This document shows positions 1 through 11,469 of a stretch of DNA of 64,000 bases, one piece after another (the first letter of the stretch is position 1; the number at the start of each line of letters is the position of its first letter). The translations under genes and the position numbers were made by a program. The stretch is from Macrolepiota albuminosa (lineage: Eukaryota; Basidiomycota; Agaricomycetes; Agaricales; Agaricaceae), in assembly GCA_027475525.1 (NCBI GenBank), contig JAMWFC010000054.1:1294468-1358467 (forward strand). Direction: 5' to 3'. The notes under the pieces were generated by a model. That model ran no database searches and was not told where the DNA came from. It saw only the letters and a list, made by a program, of their open reading frames with translations.

Positions 1-721
1 CTTTAACCATAAGAAACAGACATTTTGGGATTTTGCTTCCTATTTACAAAAGCAGAACTCTTTGTTGTTGGGTACACCATCTCATTTTGAGCTGGAGAAG
101 CTTTGTATACAAATCAAAGCAAAACTTGACTCTACCCTTTCTATTATTTATTTCGAACGCAAACTTGATGCAACGACAGATTTTCATGAGTGGCTGAACA
201 ATATTCAACTCATCAATGATGGTTGCCGTCAATCAGAGAAGCGTGCAAGGGAGATTGCCAATGAAGTTTTCAGACAGTCGAAGAAGCTGCTTTTGAATTG
301 CACCGAAGTAAATACCACAGGTGGAGGAGGTTTGTCTTCCATGATGAAAACTGACCGTCTGCCACCTCTATCAATTGAAGAAAAACAGCTCCTGTGGGAG
401 AATAGTGGCTGTTTCCACTGTTGCCGCCCTTTTGTATCCTGCTGTACCAGTAACTGCACCAAATTGTTTCTGGACCCTGCAAAATATGTGATGTGGACGC
501 AAGCGCGCATAGATGCGGTGAAGGCGTCTGGGGCACATGCTTCCAGATCCACCACAACCTCTACGTCTATGCCTGCTCCTGTTGCCGCCGTCTCATCCAC
601 TGCTACTGTTGCTGCCATGTTACCCCAATTGCCAGAAATGACTGCACACATTGAAGACTTTGAGGATGATTTGGAGTCTGATGTGAGTGACATCCCATTG
701 ACTTTACCACACCTGGTGTGA
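1..721 (+). pseudogene. gag (nucleocapsid) C-terminal part of the Ty3/gypsy element
   Basis: The open frame from 62 to 721 (219 codons) contains a cysteine-rich stretch around 403-465 (ENSGCFHCC..., then CCTSNC) resembling the zinc-knuckle zone of fungal gypsy gag proteins. A Ser/Thr/Ala-rich linker and an acidic tail lead towards the protease. The canonical CX2CX4HX4C spacing is not preserved, which suggests decay or a divergent knuckle. The frame ends in TGA at 719-721, just before the protease region. Family assignment rests mainly on its position directly upstream of protease and RT. Confidence 0.6.
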
Positions 722-1300
722 GAAGGCTCAATTAAAAGCCCGTGTTTGAACATCTCTCTGACTGTTTCAATGTTGCTTGATGATGGCTCACATATTGTTT
801 TGATTGACAAAGGATTAGCCGCAAAATTGAAATTAAGAAAGTTCCGTTTACAGGAACCGCTTGCTGTGGATGTTGCCTTTTTGAAGGTGAATGGAAAGAA
901 ACCAATTGCATTGTCATATTATTGTAAATTAGCTGTGACCTCATTGGACCATAGTTGGACATCTACGACAGTTTGGGCTGTAATTGCACTGAACTTGTGT
1001 TCCTCTGTAATTCTCAGACTACTGTTTTTAAAATTAAATAAAATAGTGATTGACCATGATGAATGTATTGCAATAGACAAGCAGGTCCAATATAATCTAC
1101 TGAATCCATCATTACTGAAAGAAAAACCAGCACAAAAATTTGTACCGATGCAAAAAAAGTTTAAACAGACCCTATATGATCAAAAACAGATGGCAAAAGA
1201 ATTGAAAGTTGTGTGTGCACTATGTTTAGAAAGAATGGAACATTTAGGGTTATTCGAAAAGGTGACAGAAGTAAATGTGGTGGCGGCAGTGCATAAATGA
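722..1300 (+). pseudogene. Retroviral-type aspartic protease region of the Ty3/gypsy element
   Basis: The translation from about 746 contains MLLDDGSHIVLID followed by LAAKLKLRKF, which fits the flap and active-site neighbourhood of gypsy proteases. The expected active-site Asp-Ser/Thr-Gly appears as Asp-Asp-Gly. A later LCSSVILRLLFLKLNKIVIDHD segment corresponds to the conserved 'ILG-LPFL-HN-IVIDH' block just before RT. The frame stops at 1298-1300. In the family this protease cleaves the Gag-Pol polyprotein. Confidence 0.65.
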
Positions 1301-1321
1301 ATTGAGGAGCTGGCTGCAGAG

Positions 1322-2850
1322 AAGATGCTGCTATCTTGGGATAACAAGATGAAAACTGAATTTAGGGACGTATTTGAGCCTATTGCCAACATGCAAGACT
1401 TACCTAGAGACGTGCTTGCGGAGATTCGGCTGAAAGAGGCAAATCAGACCATAAAAATGTGTTCATATCAGTGTCCACGGAAATATCAAGAGGCCTGGAA
1501 AACATTAATTGACAAACATTTATCTGCAGGGCAAATTCGTCCTTCGTCATCTCAATTTACATCACCTGCATTTTTGATACCAAAAGCGGATCTGACTGTG
1601 TTACCATGGTGGGTAAATGATTATTGGGCCTTAAATGCCATCACGGTGCCTGACAATCATCCTATTCCACAAGTAGAGGATATGCTCTATGACTGTGCAA
1701 AAGGAAAATATTTGCAGTCTTGGATTTGACAAATGCCTTTTTCCAGATGCCAATGCATCTGGAACACATGCATTTGACAGCTGTGGCAATGCCATATGGA
1801 TTGTATGAGTGGTTAGTAATGCCTATGGGGTTACAAAACGCACCTGCGATACAACAATGTCGAGTAACTGCTGCTCTCCACAAATACATCGGAAAATTCT
1901 GTCATGTGTACCTCGACAACATTGTAATATGGTCCGATTCACTGGAAGAACCCCACAAAAATGTGCGGCAAGTGTTACAAGTGCTCCGCAATGCTCAGAT
2001 GTTTGTGAATATGAAAAAGTCACAGTTGTACAGAACAAGTATCGACTTTTTAGGGCATCACATCTTACAGAACGGAATTGAAGCAGACACTAAGAAGGTC
2101 AAACACATATTGTTGTGGCCAAAACCTCGTTCTGCAAAAGAAGTTTGTTCATTCCTCAGATTAGTGAGATACATTGCTGTGTTCCTGCCAAAACTGGCAG
2201 AACATACAAAAATACTGTACAAACTGACAATGCAGGAGAGTGAGACTGAGTTTCCTATGTGGTCATGGAAACACCAACAAGCATTTGACGCTGTTAAAGA
2301 ATTGGTGGTTGGTTGAGACTGTCTAACAACAATAGACCATAAGGATCAGACAAAAACCATATTTGTAACTGCCGATGCAAGTGATATTTGGTCCGGGGCA
2401 GTCTTATTGTTTGGCAATACATGGGAAACTGTGCAACTAGTCGCTTTTGAAAGCCAAATGTTCAAGGGCGCTGAGCTAAACTACCCCGTACATGAAAAAG
2501 AACTGCTCACAATTGTGCAAGCACTAAAGAAGTGGCGTGCCGATTTGTTCAGGACTAATTTTGTGGTTTTCACTGACCATAAAACACTGTTGAATTTCGA
2601 CAGGCAACAAGATTTATCGAGATGCCAGGCCCAATGGATGGAATTCTTATTGCAGTTTGACTGTAAAATGATGTATGTCAAAGACAAGGACAATACAGTT
2701 GCCAATGCATTGTCCCGTCTACCTTACAAACTCTCTGATTCAGACACAGTCATTGCACAGGTGCATATGTTGTCAGAGGTGATGCACAATGATGACCTGA
2801 TATCACAATGTATTGGTGCAATTTTGCTGGTATATGGGCTTTCGAGCTAG
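1322..2850 (+). pseudogene. Reverse transcriptase and RNase H of the Ty3/gypsy element, frameshifted
   Basis: RT starts in one frame (1325-1729: KTLIDKHLSAGQIRPSSSQF, AFLIPKAD) and continues in another from about 1720 (LDLTNAFFQMPMH, PYGLYEWLVMPMGLQNAP). The catalytic box reads VYLDNIVIW instead of the usual YLDD, so one of the paired aspartates is Asn. The thumb (DFLGHHILQNGIEADTKKV, FLPKLAEHT) follows. RNase H continues in the same frame after a TGA at 2314-2316, where homologues carry Arg. That stop is most simply CGA to TGA, a C-to-T change at CpG. RNase H shows ELNYPVHEKELL, FTDHKTL and NTVANALSRLP. Confidence 0.88.
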
Positions 2851-3677
2851 TCCATATGAACAGTGTCTCGGAAAACGTGTGCACAACAATGCCATCCTTG
2901 TCCATTGCAATTGACAAGTCACTCATAACTAAACTAAAGGACGGGTACAAAACAGACCTGTAGTGTGCAAACTTGCTTGCGGTGAGTTGCAGTATGCATT
3001 CCCTGGTCGAACACGACGGGTTGTGGTTTTTAGGATCAAGATTGTTAGTCCCACAGGTGGGAAATGTGCACAAACACATTTTTTGAATGGCACATGACTC
3101 ATTGGGGCATTTCAGTTTTGAAAAAGCTTACGAGGCACTAAGATGGTCATACTATTGGCCAAAGATGCATCATGACTTAGAGCATGGTTATATTCCAGGG
3201 TGCCCAGAGTGCCAAAGGTACAAATCACCATCATCTAGGCCCATGGGGCCATTGCATCCCTTGCCAGTCCTGGATGACAGAGGAGAATCTGTGGCTATGG
3301 ATTTTGTGAGACCACTGCCTGAAGATGAGGGCTACAATTGTACATTAACCATCACAGACAGATTACATTCTGATGTACAAATTATACTGACTAGGACTGA
3401 TCTCACCGCCCCTCAATTGGCAGAGTTGTTCTTTGAACACTGGTACTGTGAGAATGGCTTACCAAATGACATCATCTCAGACCATGACAAATTGTTTGTA
3501 TCACGCTTCTGGAAACACCTGATGAGAATGGTAGGCATAAAGATCAAAATGTCAACCGCCTACCATCCACAAACTGACGGTGTGAGCGAAAGATCAAATA
3601 GGACAATAATCCAAGCCTTGCGATTCCACATGGACCGCAATCAAAAGGGCTGGGTCAGGGCACTGCTGAGAGTTTGA
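2851..3677 (+). pseudogene. Integrase of the Ty3/gypsy element, broken
   Basis: The intact part (3087-3677) begins with a zinc-binding HHCC module: AHDSLGH, then GCPECQRYK. The catalytic core follows, with Asp in AMDFVRPL, Asp in DIISDHDKLF and Glu in GVSERSNRT, fitting a D,D-35-E arrangement. The stretch 2851-3086, which should link RNase H to integrase, has no open frame. A TGA at 3675 cuts the C-terminal domain from the chromodomain. The chemistry in the family is 3'-end processing and strand transfer of the cDNA. Confidence 0.85.
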
Positions 3678-3867
3678 TTTGATATCATGAGCACTGTGAA
3701 TAAGTCTACCGGCTTTTCTCATGCCACATTACGACGGTCCATTCATGGTAACAGACATTCATCTGGAGTTGTCTAACGTCACGGTGTTCTGACCACACAA
3801 ACCAGATGCATATGCGCAATACCACACATCAAAGTTATTATTTTTTGTCCAAAATGATGCTAATCTT

Positions 3868-4075
3868 TTCCCCTCAAGGGAGTATGAGGAACCAGGACTG
3901 GTCTTTGCACTGGACACAGGCCTTGAGGAACACTTTGTGGAAAAGATCATCGACTCTTGCAAACGCGGAAAGGGCTGGCAATACCTCGTATGTTTCCAGG
4001 GGTATGGTCCAGAACACAATGAATGGAAATCAGGACAAGAACTTGAAAACAACGAGGCCCTCAACGTCTGATTGG
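3868..4075 (+). pseudogene. Chromodomain tail of the gypsy integrase
   Basis: Read in the frame of 3868 the sequence gives LEEHFVEKIIDSCKRGKGW, then QYLVCFQGYGPEHNEW and LENNEALNV. This is a chromodomain with its aromatic residues mostly retained (W, Y, W). It ends in TGA where relatives usually have Trp. In chromoviruses this module targets integration to histone-marked chromatin. It is separated from the integrase core by stops and frame changes. Confidence 0.75.
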
Positions 4076-4234
4076 CAGGAAATAGGTCAGGGGCAAATTG
4101 ATCAATTCACTTTCAAAATGTTCCTGCCACCAGTAGCTTTTCCCTGTGGGGGGTTTTTGACGCACCTGGGGGAGCAGTTTTTTCTTCTATGATACTAACT
4201 AATATTTCCTTTCTTACCGGCGACTGTTGTTTTT

Positions 4235-4247
4235 GGGAGGGGAGGGG
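4235..4247 (+). other. Polypurine tract of the gypsy element
   Basis: GGGAGGGGAGGGG lies immediately upstream of the TGTAATCC start of the 3' LTR. Its position and composition fit the plus-strand primer site of an LTR retrotransposon. Confidence 0.85.
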
Positions 4248-4677
4248 TGTAATCCTAGGATTACTACATACAGTATATCGTATATCCGCCATTTGCATCC
4301 GCTCCTTTTGAGCTTCTGAGTTCCGATCCGTTCCTTTTTATACCCATTCTCCGATTCTGGAGGACATTCCTTTTTCTTTTCCTAAGTCTATGATCTGGTC
4401 TATGTACGTATGACAGCCATCTCGCTCGAGAATATAGCGAGGTTCTATTGTCTGGCTTGGGTTCCGTGTTCTTAGTGAGGACGCCGTCCTACACCAATAT
4501 ATGCAAAGATATCATGTCAATAACTTGTTATTAGCTGTTCTGTTTCTCCTCTAAAAGCTTTTGTTTTGTATTCTCCTCTTGTCCCAAATACTTGTATTTG
4601 GTGATCACTCGGAGGCTGACTTTCTTGGCGACACTTGCTTCTTGTCGAGAGCAAACTCTTATCGGATCATTTCCACA
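4248..4677 (+). repeat. 3' LTR of the Ty3/gypsy element
   Basis: Starts with TGTAATCC directly after the polypurine tract. The end is inferred at ...GGATCATTTCCACA, because similarity with copies B and C of the tandem segment begins within a few bases. The right edge is less certain than the left since the partner 5' LTR is outside the window. A 22-bp stretch at 4514-4535 recurs at 17737-17758. Confidence 0.75.
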
Positions 4678-6546
4678 TTGTGTCCCTGTACATTCCATAA
4701 TCAACTCGATTGATGAATGTTTCAACCATCAGGTAGTCCATCCCACTGCCCGAACTTGTCCCATCTAGACATCCTCGCCCCCTACTGCCTCTGCAAAGAC
4801 AAATATGTTGGACTTTGGACATATCACACAGACAGTCGCCACCCATCACATAGGGCCATCACAATGTGATGGCCACCACATTCGATCGTGCCACTCAATA
4901 TTGCACAAGTCCACCAGAATACTTATATATTGGACAACTTTACATAGGAACCCTCAGTCAATTACACCGGACTGAGGGGTACGTCACACTACAAACTAGA
5001 GATACTATAGATTCACTGACTGTGCCGTAGAATCTTATACGTGTTCTTAGGTACAGTGAAATAGTAGTCAATTACACCGGACTGAGGGAATCTTATACGT
5101 GTTCTTAGGGTCTGTTTTCTAACAAAATACTCCAGCTTCCTCTTCTGCGCAATCCCAAACCCCTCAGGTGGCTAGACGCCCACCAACATCACTCTCGACA
5201 ATACATCCCCGTCCCCTCACGTCTAAGCCTGCTCACCAAATCCCTCCTGCGCTCTGGCATGCGCTTCGCCATCAATGGCATCTTCAATGTCGAAGGACTT
5301 CCTACAGGTGCAGGCTCACAGGCATACGCTCTTGTCCATCCCTCCCCACTCTCCACCACCATGCCGTCAATCCAACGCCTACTTGCTCTCGGCGCCTCCC
5401 TCATAGGCAAGACACGCATGTCTCAGTTCGCACACGGCACATAGCCCTGGGAGTACGTCGACCACACATACTCGCTCAATCCACACAGGGATGGGCACGT
5501 CACAGCGTCTACGTCAAGCTCTGGCGCATGCGCAATTGCGAGGTATGGATGGGTCGAGTTTACTGTTGGGAGTGATACAAGGGGAAGTGTGAGGAAGCCT
5601 GCGGCATTTGTGGGCGCATATGGGATGAGGCCTACGCATGGGAGTTCGGATATTAGCGGTGTGCTACCGCTGCTGTCGGAGGAAATGGATACGGCAGGCT
5701 ACTTCACGAGGGACCCGAGGCTGATTCACCCTGGTAGGTACAACCACTCTCCCGCCTGAAAGAAACACCAAACAATTAAATTCCCCAAAAAACTATTCTA
5801 CCTGACCGAACATTTCCGTGTCTCCAACCCCGCAGCCCAAGTCCTCTAGGACTTCGCAGCTGTGCTGTCAAAGCACCTCAAAATAATCGTCGTCCCAATG
5901 AATTTCACGACTTCCTTGCTGGACCACATCCCTTCGCACGACTTTGCCCAATTCCAGCTCGCGTCAAACACCCTAGCCTAGTACCGTTCCTGTGTGTCCG
6001 TCGGCAAACTACTTGTCAAGGCGTACAAGGACCAGTTCAACTCCACACCGCACACAAAGGCAATGTTCTCGCATGGTGAGAGACACACAATGCAGGATTT
6101 TGTCGCAGCCCAACGCACCCTTCATGCGTTCCGCGAGTCTGTGGCATTGGATCTCATCAAAGTGGATATCAAGTCATGCTCAGACTTTGTTCATGTATGA
6201 CGCAAGCACCAATGGCCAGCCGTCGTACCGCGTTGAAGAGTTTAATAACGAGGAAGGGGCTGCACAGGCCCTGCTCGCAGGTCTAGCTGGTGAAGATGGG
6301 AACACAGCAAAGCCGTCCAATTATTCCATTTATGTCGCAGTTGCCTGAAGTGACGATTCCGCTGGGCCAGGTGGGGCATTATAGCCTTGTTACTAGGGAA
6401 TGGAAGATGTTGCCTTTTGCGGTGCAGGTAGTTGTACATAGGGTTGCAATGATCATTTGTTGTTGAATCTTGTTGAAAAGTTGGTGGGGAAAGGATTGTT
6501 GGATGCTGTTAGGACAGGGAAGAATGCGTTTGATTTTGGGTTGTGA
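4678..6546 (+). pseudogene. Amidase-signature family pseudogene, copy A
   Basis: Scattered frames match an amidase-signature hydrolase: an Ala/Ser-rich SSGACAIAR region near 5515-5545, then a [24 protein letters not shown] block (about 5569-5650) covering the nucleophile and catalytic Ser of the Ser-cisSer-Lys triad. After it come [19 protein letters not shown] and the C-terminal PEVTIPLGQVGHYSL (about 6345-6390). The final frame ends at 6546 with KNAFDFGL. Frame changes are frequent, and a 319-bp solo LTR splits the 5' part. Active homologues hydrolyse amides. Copies B and C are related pseudogenes with partly different lesions. Confidence 0.75.
4806..5124. repeat. Solo LTR, Ty1/copia-like, only in copy A
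   Basis: Copy B reads continuously where copy A has 319 extra bases. The extra segment begins TGTTGGAC and ends TTCTAACA (TGTT...AACA ends) and is flanked by a 5-bp direct repeat AAATA (4801-4805 and 5125-5129). Removing the segment and one AAATA restores the copy-B sequence. Size, ends and 5-bp target duplication fit a copia-type solo LTR. Inside are two copies each of AGTCAATTACACCGGACTGA (4956, 5066) and of a GAATCTTATACGTG motif. Confidence 0.85.
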
Positions 6547-7269
6547 TATTTCTAGTACAGATGTATTGTTATGACGTTGCGCTTACGCTCTCTCTTCGAT
6601 TTCACCTAGTATTTATAGCAAATCATGGCTGGAAGTCATAGGCCGCTTCTTACTTCCTTGGGGAGGAAAATGGAGACAGCCTTCATGATACTTGATGGAC
6701 AAAAGATTGATTGAGTACGACGCTGTTAACGGAACTGATAATAGATATGAATACTAGCAATGACGGGATAGAGTCAGTAATTTTTTTTCAACCTAGACAA
6801 TTACTGGCTGCACCGTCATAACCCTTTTAAATGTTCCAATGGATTGATTCCATCTATGACACCAAATGTTCCTGAGAGATACATCACCACTGTAGTCCTA
6901 CTTACCTGAGGCACTTGAATTTATCAAATGACCACAAATGAAAAATAAGGAACATCTCCACCTATGAAGGCTCCTCTTCAGCTTACGAAGATGCACTACG
7001 AGAGATCAGACACATACCAACGTCGAAAGAATCGCCCATACCAGGAGACTTGCAGGGGAGAGATGAGGCATGGCAAGGAAGAACCGGACAGACAACCTTG
7101 GGGAGGAAGTACGAGGTCCGAATCAGCAAGAAGCTAAAGCCTACAAAGGAGACCAGAGGCTGCAGTGGGTTACGAGGTGTCGAGAGCGACTTTTAGACAG
7201 GGCTGAATGGGGTGATTACGTCAGGCTTGATCTCGCTTTGTGCTGATTCGACCTTGTCCAGTACAGGCT
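6547..7269. other. Spacer conserved between the tandem copies, no recognised gene
   Basis: Closely matches 31936-32620 (B) and 52443-53060 (C). A minus-strand CCTCAG|GTAAGT junction near 6905 would suit a splice donor, and copy C keeps an open minus frame here (52794-53063), but no protein family was recognised. In copy A about 1 kb present in B and C downstream of this segment is missing. Confidence 0.5.
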
Positions 7270-8125
7270 TCTGCGCTTTCCATTGCTTACAGGTTTCAGC
7301 TTTGGAACTCAATATACTCAACAGCCCCCTGGCCCGTTCCCAAACAAAAGACCCAAATCGCCTCTAATGTCCCCCTACAGTTCCCCAAGTACCCGCATCC
7401 CGTACCCGGCCCTCAGCCATCACTTTATACACCGTCCTAACACCCACACTTCAGTCTGCGCTTTCTGACGCTCTCCACCTCCTTCCTCACGACCTTCGCC
7501 TTGTCTGAATCCATGCTCATGCTTTTGTACGCCCATTGGCATGAGCGTACTCAACAGCTCGGGACCAGTCGTGCACTGCACATATGGCGCACCGCACACC
7601 TCTTGTATTGGACATCGGATGGGCAAGGACGAGCCCATCGATCTTGGGAAGCGACTCCGATGCGGGAATTGGGGCGTGGCAGATCAAGTTGACCTCGCAG
7701 GAGAGGTTAAGGATCGAACGAACAATCCGCGTCCTCAAGAAATCTGACCCTCCGGGATCTCGGACTCAAAGCAGATTTATGCACCCAGTACGTGTTGTGC
7801 CTTTCCGCGAAAGCCATAATCATTTATTCGGTCATCTAAGCTTCATTCGAATGTGCTCAAACATTTTTATAGTATGTATTTCCCAATTTTACTCTCGATC
7901 CACGTTTCTCGTCGCCCTTTTGTAGTTGCATTGCTAACGTCTATCATCTCCGCAAGTCTGTCTCCTCTCTTCGGACGGTTCTTCCTGCTCCTTGGTTCTC
8001 TTTGGCGTACCAGGGAATTGGTATAATAAATATTTATACTATCGTTGGACCTATGTCGTCTAATTTCGGTATAAAAATCGCATATATGCATATATTGAGT
8101 CGAGTTCCATGGTTAGCATGCGAGA
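7270..8125. other. Decayed, coding-like segment of unknown identity, copy A
   Basis: Corresponds to 33690-34482 (B) and 54190-54986 (C). Plus-strand reading gives phrases kept in all three copies, such as [19 protein letters not shown] and PSILGSDSDAG, but interrupted by frame changes. A shorter related block occurs near 50770-50935. I do not recognise the family. It could be a fragment of another host gene carried in the segment. Confidence 0.4.
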
Positions 8126-9414
8126 TTATGGTGTCTCTGCATTCACAGTGTGAGATGTCATCCCATATGGGGCAAGCCGGACAGTCTGGTAATGGTCCAA
8201 GTACTCGACAAGTGTGTTGCTGCCTTTGCTGCGCGCAATGTCAAGCAGTGTCTTCCCTTCAGCATCCTTGACCATCCTATCCCATCTGCGGTCAAGCAAA
8301 AGCATCACGTTTTTCAGAGTCGTGTGGCGCCCGGAATTTACCAATTGATCGTGGAGTTCATCTTGACTTGATAATCGGGCACAATGATCCAAAAGTACCC
8401 CCCAATATCAGAGTTTCTCGGACTTATCATGGCATTGTCAAGTGCTGTATGTCCCAAGTGTGATCGCGCAGATATCAGAGCTGGCTCTTGTTCAACAAGG
8501 GCATTGACCACATCCAGATTGCCTCGGTAGGCTGCATAATGCAAAGCGGTCTCACTGGAAGAATTACGACACGTAAGGTCTATTCCTCGATGCACCAATT
8601 CACGAAAGTCTTCTGCATCACCCATATACACACATGGGAGCAAGAACTCCATGTTCCAATCAATGTCAGATTGAAATAGGTTGGGACCGCCCAAATCCAG
8701 AAGCCACCGAGATAGAACACGATTCCTGTCTCTGAGTGCCAGTGCATAAGCTCTAGACAGTGCAAGCCTTATCTTTTCTTGCCAATCCTTGAAGCCAGCA
8801 GTAGCTTTGTCTAGCAGAGTCTTGAAATCAAAGGCCGTCATGAAAGTTTTAATCAGTCGGCCATATTTGTTGTTTCCAATCTCGTCCTCCATGGAAGATG
8901 CCGAATACGTATCAGGCAATCTTGATACAGAATATTCGATTGCAGAGAGAAGATGACTATTTCCTGAGCTTGGGTTAAGGTATCTGCTCGCAAGACGGTA
9001 GGAATAATATTCTTTAAGTGAAGGCCGTTCTTTAAGTGAAGACCATTTATCAAGCAAGCCACAAGTCCCCTCAATGACAATTTCCTTCACAAAGCGGTTA
9101 GATGAGTGGTTGAAAACCCAGTCCAAGGAGTTGTAACTGAGACTATCATCAGGACGTGATTGTTCCAACACTGCATCGAACTCTGCTTCTTTCAAAGCCT
9201 GCCTTGGCATCGAGTGTGGTCGAAACGGTCGGAAAAATCTGCGACGACAGTGATTGGTGAGCATATACCAGAGACGCAAGCATTTCCACCTTGTCATACT
9301 AAAAGCGAACTTTATCATACTAAAAGCGAACTTTAAAAGTCGAGCTAGAGGGAATATCAATGGGATACGGTAGGGACAGGCCAAATAAAATGCGGGGAGC
9401 ACCGAGGATACGAA

Positions 9415-9568
9415 GTAGAAGAGAAATGTGACAGCAGTGATCCCAGCAACGATTCCACATATTGGACGGGACAACTGCGAGACATAGAGGGGTAGAAGAG
9501 AAATGTGACAGCAGTGATCCCAGCAACGATTCCACATATTGGACGGGACAACTGCGAGACATAGAGGG
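9415..9568. repeat. 77-bp tandem duplication (2 units)
   Basis: Two adjacent units with a 77-bp period inside the exon 2 membrane region of the copy-A DUF6535 gene. Copy B (near 35723) and copy C have one unit. It shifts the reading frame. Confidence 0.95.
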
Positions 9569-9603
9569 CTAGTCCGATAAGGAAAACAGCGACTGAGCAA
9601 TGT

Positions 9604-9757
9604 AGGATTAATGGGAGAATCTCAATGATTTTGCTGAGTTTCCATTTCTCAAGTCCCTCAAAGCGGAATTGGCGGATGGAAGGATTAATGGGAGAATCTC
9701 AATGATTTTGCTGAGTTTCCATTTCTCAAGTCCCTCAAAGCGGAATTGGCGGATGGA
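9604..9757. repeat. 77-bp tandem duplication (2 units), shared with copy B
   Basis: Two 77-bp units near the start of exon 2. The same duplication is at 35843-35996 in copy B. Copy C has one unit. Confidence 0.95.
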
Positions 9758-10330
9758 AGCGTGGGTTTTGGCATCACCAGAAACCGTTGCAGTATAAGCC
9801 TGTTCACTGTGTGAGACAACCTAGAGGAGGCCAAAAGAATAACAAACTTGGATCCATTGTTTGGCTAGAACAGACAGGAGGGCAGTTGATAATGAGAGAG
9901 CGAGACTGGTAAAAAAGAATCCATTCACCCATGCATCTGTGGAAGTGTGCGTCTGACTTTGGGGACCTAGCGTTGCTGCAGGCACAGCATTGATGCTCGA
10001 TCCATTTCCAGCGGCTCTCAATAATTGGTTGGTTTCGACAAGGAGAGACACCATAATCTGCACGTTGTCTGGTTGGAGCACTTGAGATGTTTGAGCGACA
10101 AACGTAGTTAGGACTGCCGAGAAGAGTGCAGCCTGTCTTGGAATTAGGAAGACATCTAGGAATATACGTCCATCAAACTCACAAAAACAAGGAGACTTTC
10201 AAGGATGCTCTGAAAGCCTTCAATCATGTCCGCATCATGACTTCCTGCTTCGTCAAGGTATACATACCACACCCGCGCATTTTCTTTCACTTCTTCTCCT
10301 AGTTTGTCAGGATTGTACATCTGTGTGTAA

Positions 10331-11122
10331 TCGTAATTACGACCACCTGGGAGCTATAGGGTGATTGTATATTATTTCACAACAAATGCATGACAGTACC
10401 CAAGTTATGGATGCCGAAGGTCCTAGGGCGCGATGCATGCAAGGGGTATGCCATTGTGAGTAGGAAAGATGGTTATACGTGGTCGTTCTTCCACGAATCA
10501 AAATTGTTGATTGATGATGATTTACTAATCACTTAGTTGGGATATGATAGTATCAAAGGAGGAAACGAAAGACAAGTAAAGTAGAGGGTCTTCATGTTTT
10601 ATCATTCCTTTGATTTGTTTGCATTGTCACTGGGTCATCCTGAGATATTCTGAGCAGCGGAAGAACAGGTAGTGCACGGCTGCCTTCCAGGGTCAAGCTA
10701 TCAAAGCCAATGAAGACGGAGTGATGAGTTCCTTGGTCTCTCCCAAGGTCACATCTAGTGATTGATATGTGCCATGTAATTGTATATCTCCAGACAAGAC
10801 TTGAAACAGATGATAGAAAAACATATGGAAACATACACAAGGTCTAAGAACAACAGTGTCGGAAAAATCACTCACTTGCCCCTCTAATTAGAGGTCCAAC
10901 TGTGTGTGGGAAAATGTCACCAATTGCCATGTGACTTCGGCATCATTGGCATAAATGACCCCCGGCAATCACCCAGAGAGTGATGGATGATGATTTCTGT
11001 TACAATGTTACAATTATGCTATCTACCTCAACTAATTCATAGCTAAGTACAAATGCCGGCAACCTACAATACAGAGCTAAGAAGCAGGCTGATAGGCTGG
11101 ATGTACAGTACCATGCACAGGG
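10331..11122. other. Upstream region of the copy-A DUF6535-ankyrin gene
   Basis: Conserved with 36612-37360 (B) and in part 57048-57543 (C). A minus-strand stretch (10693-10875) reads GDIQLHGTYQSLDVTLGETK in all three copies, so it may be a remnant exon, but it is not assigned to a family. The rest is AT-rich with no supported gene. Confidence 0.45.
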
Positions 11123-11276
11123 AGCAGTGTTGTTGGTATCAATGTATGTATTTTTGTAGAATAGAACTTTCCTTGTATAGATTGTGTGTTAGCATATATA
11201 GCAGTGTTGTTGGTATCAATGTATGTATTTTTGTCGAATAGAACTTTCCTTGTATAGATTGTGTGTTAGCATATAT
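11123..11276. repeat. 77-bp tandem duplication (2 units, 1 mismatch)
   Basis: Units differ at one base (TGTAGA versus TGTCGA). Copy B has a single unit near 37363. Confidence 0.9.
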
Positions 11277-11469
11277 AGTAGCAGGTTCATGTTGCAGTAG
11301 ATCAAAGGTAAGGTTATCTGAGGAAAATTTGACTAGGGTGCTAACTCAGGTTGAAAAGTTTTTTAGAATAGAGCAGATGCAGTGTAAAGATAAGATAGGA
11401 TTGGAAGGATTGGATAGAATAGAATAGAGAGAATAAGATTGGATAAGAAGGAAAAATGCAATGTACAAG

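Larger units (their letters stand above)
1..4677 (+). mobile_element. Ty3/gypsy chromovirus-type LTR retrotransposon, 5' end outside window, decayed
   Basis: Remnants of gag, aspartic protease, reverse transcriptase, RNase H, integrase and a chromodomain occur in that order on the plus strand, followed by a purine-rich tract and an LTR. This order (integrase after RNase H, then a chromodomain) is that of Ty3/gypsy chromoviruses, which are common in basidiomycetes. The 5' LTR and start of gag lie left of the window. Several stops and frame changes (near 719, 1298, 1727, 2314, 2849 and 3675) break the polyprotein, so this copy cannot be autonomous. The 3' LTR ends where similarity to the tandem segment begins, so the element sits inside copy A of that segment. 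Confidence 0.9.
8126..10330 (-). pseudogene. DUF6535-ankyrin gene, copy A (pseudogene)
   Basis: Same architecture as the intact copy C: an N-terminal DUF6535 membrane region in exon 1 (about 10330-9850), a short intron, then exon 2 with membrane segments, a long linker and C-terminal ankyrin repeats. Lesions relative to B and C: a one-base loss in a C-run near 8398-8403 shifting the ankyrin frame, a missing A near 10177 in exon 1, and two 77-bp tandem duplications at 9415-9568 and 9604-9757. A 21-bp in-frame duplication lies at 9294-9335. The small indels make this a pseudogene even if the 77-bp duplications are artefacts. Confidence 0.85.

Noticed and set aside
229..810. 193-codon minus-strand frame opposite gag
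   Set aside because: It is the antisense shadow of the gag region, which has protease and RT in order on the plus strand.
4956..5110. Repeated AGTCAATTACACCGG motif as a further 77-bp duplication
   Set aside because: Spacing is 110 bp (58 bp for the second motif) and it is internal to the copia-type solo LTR.
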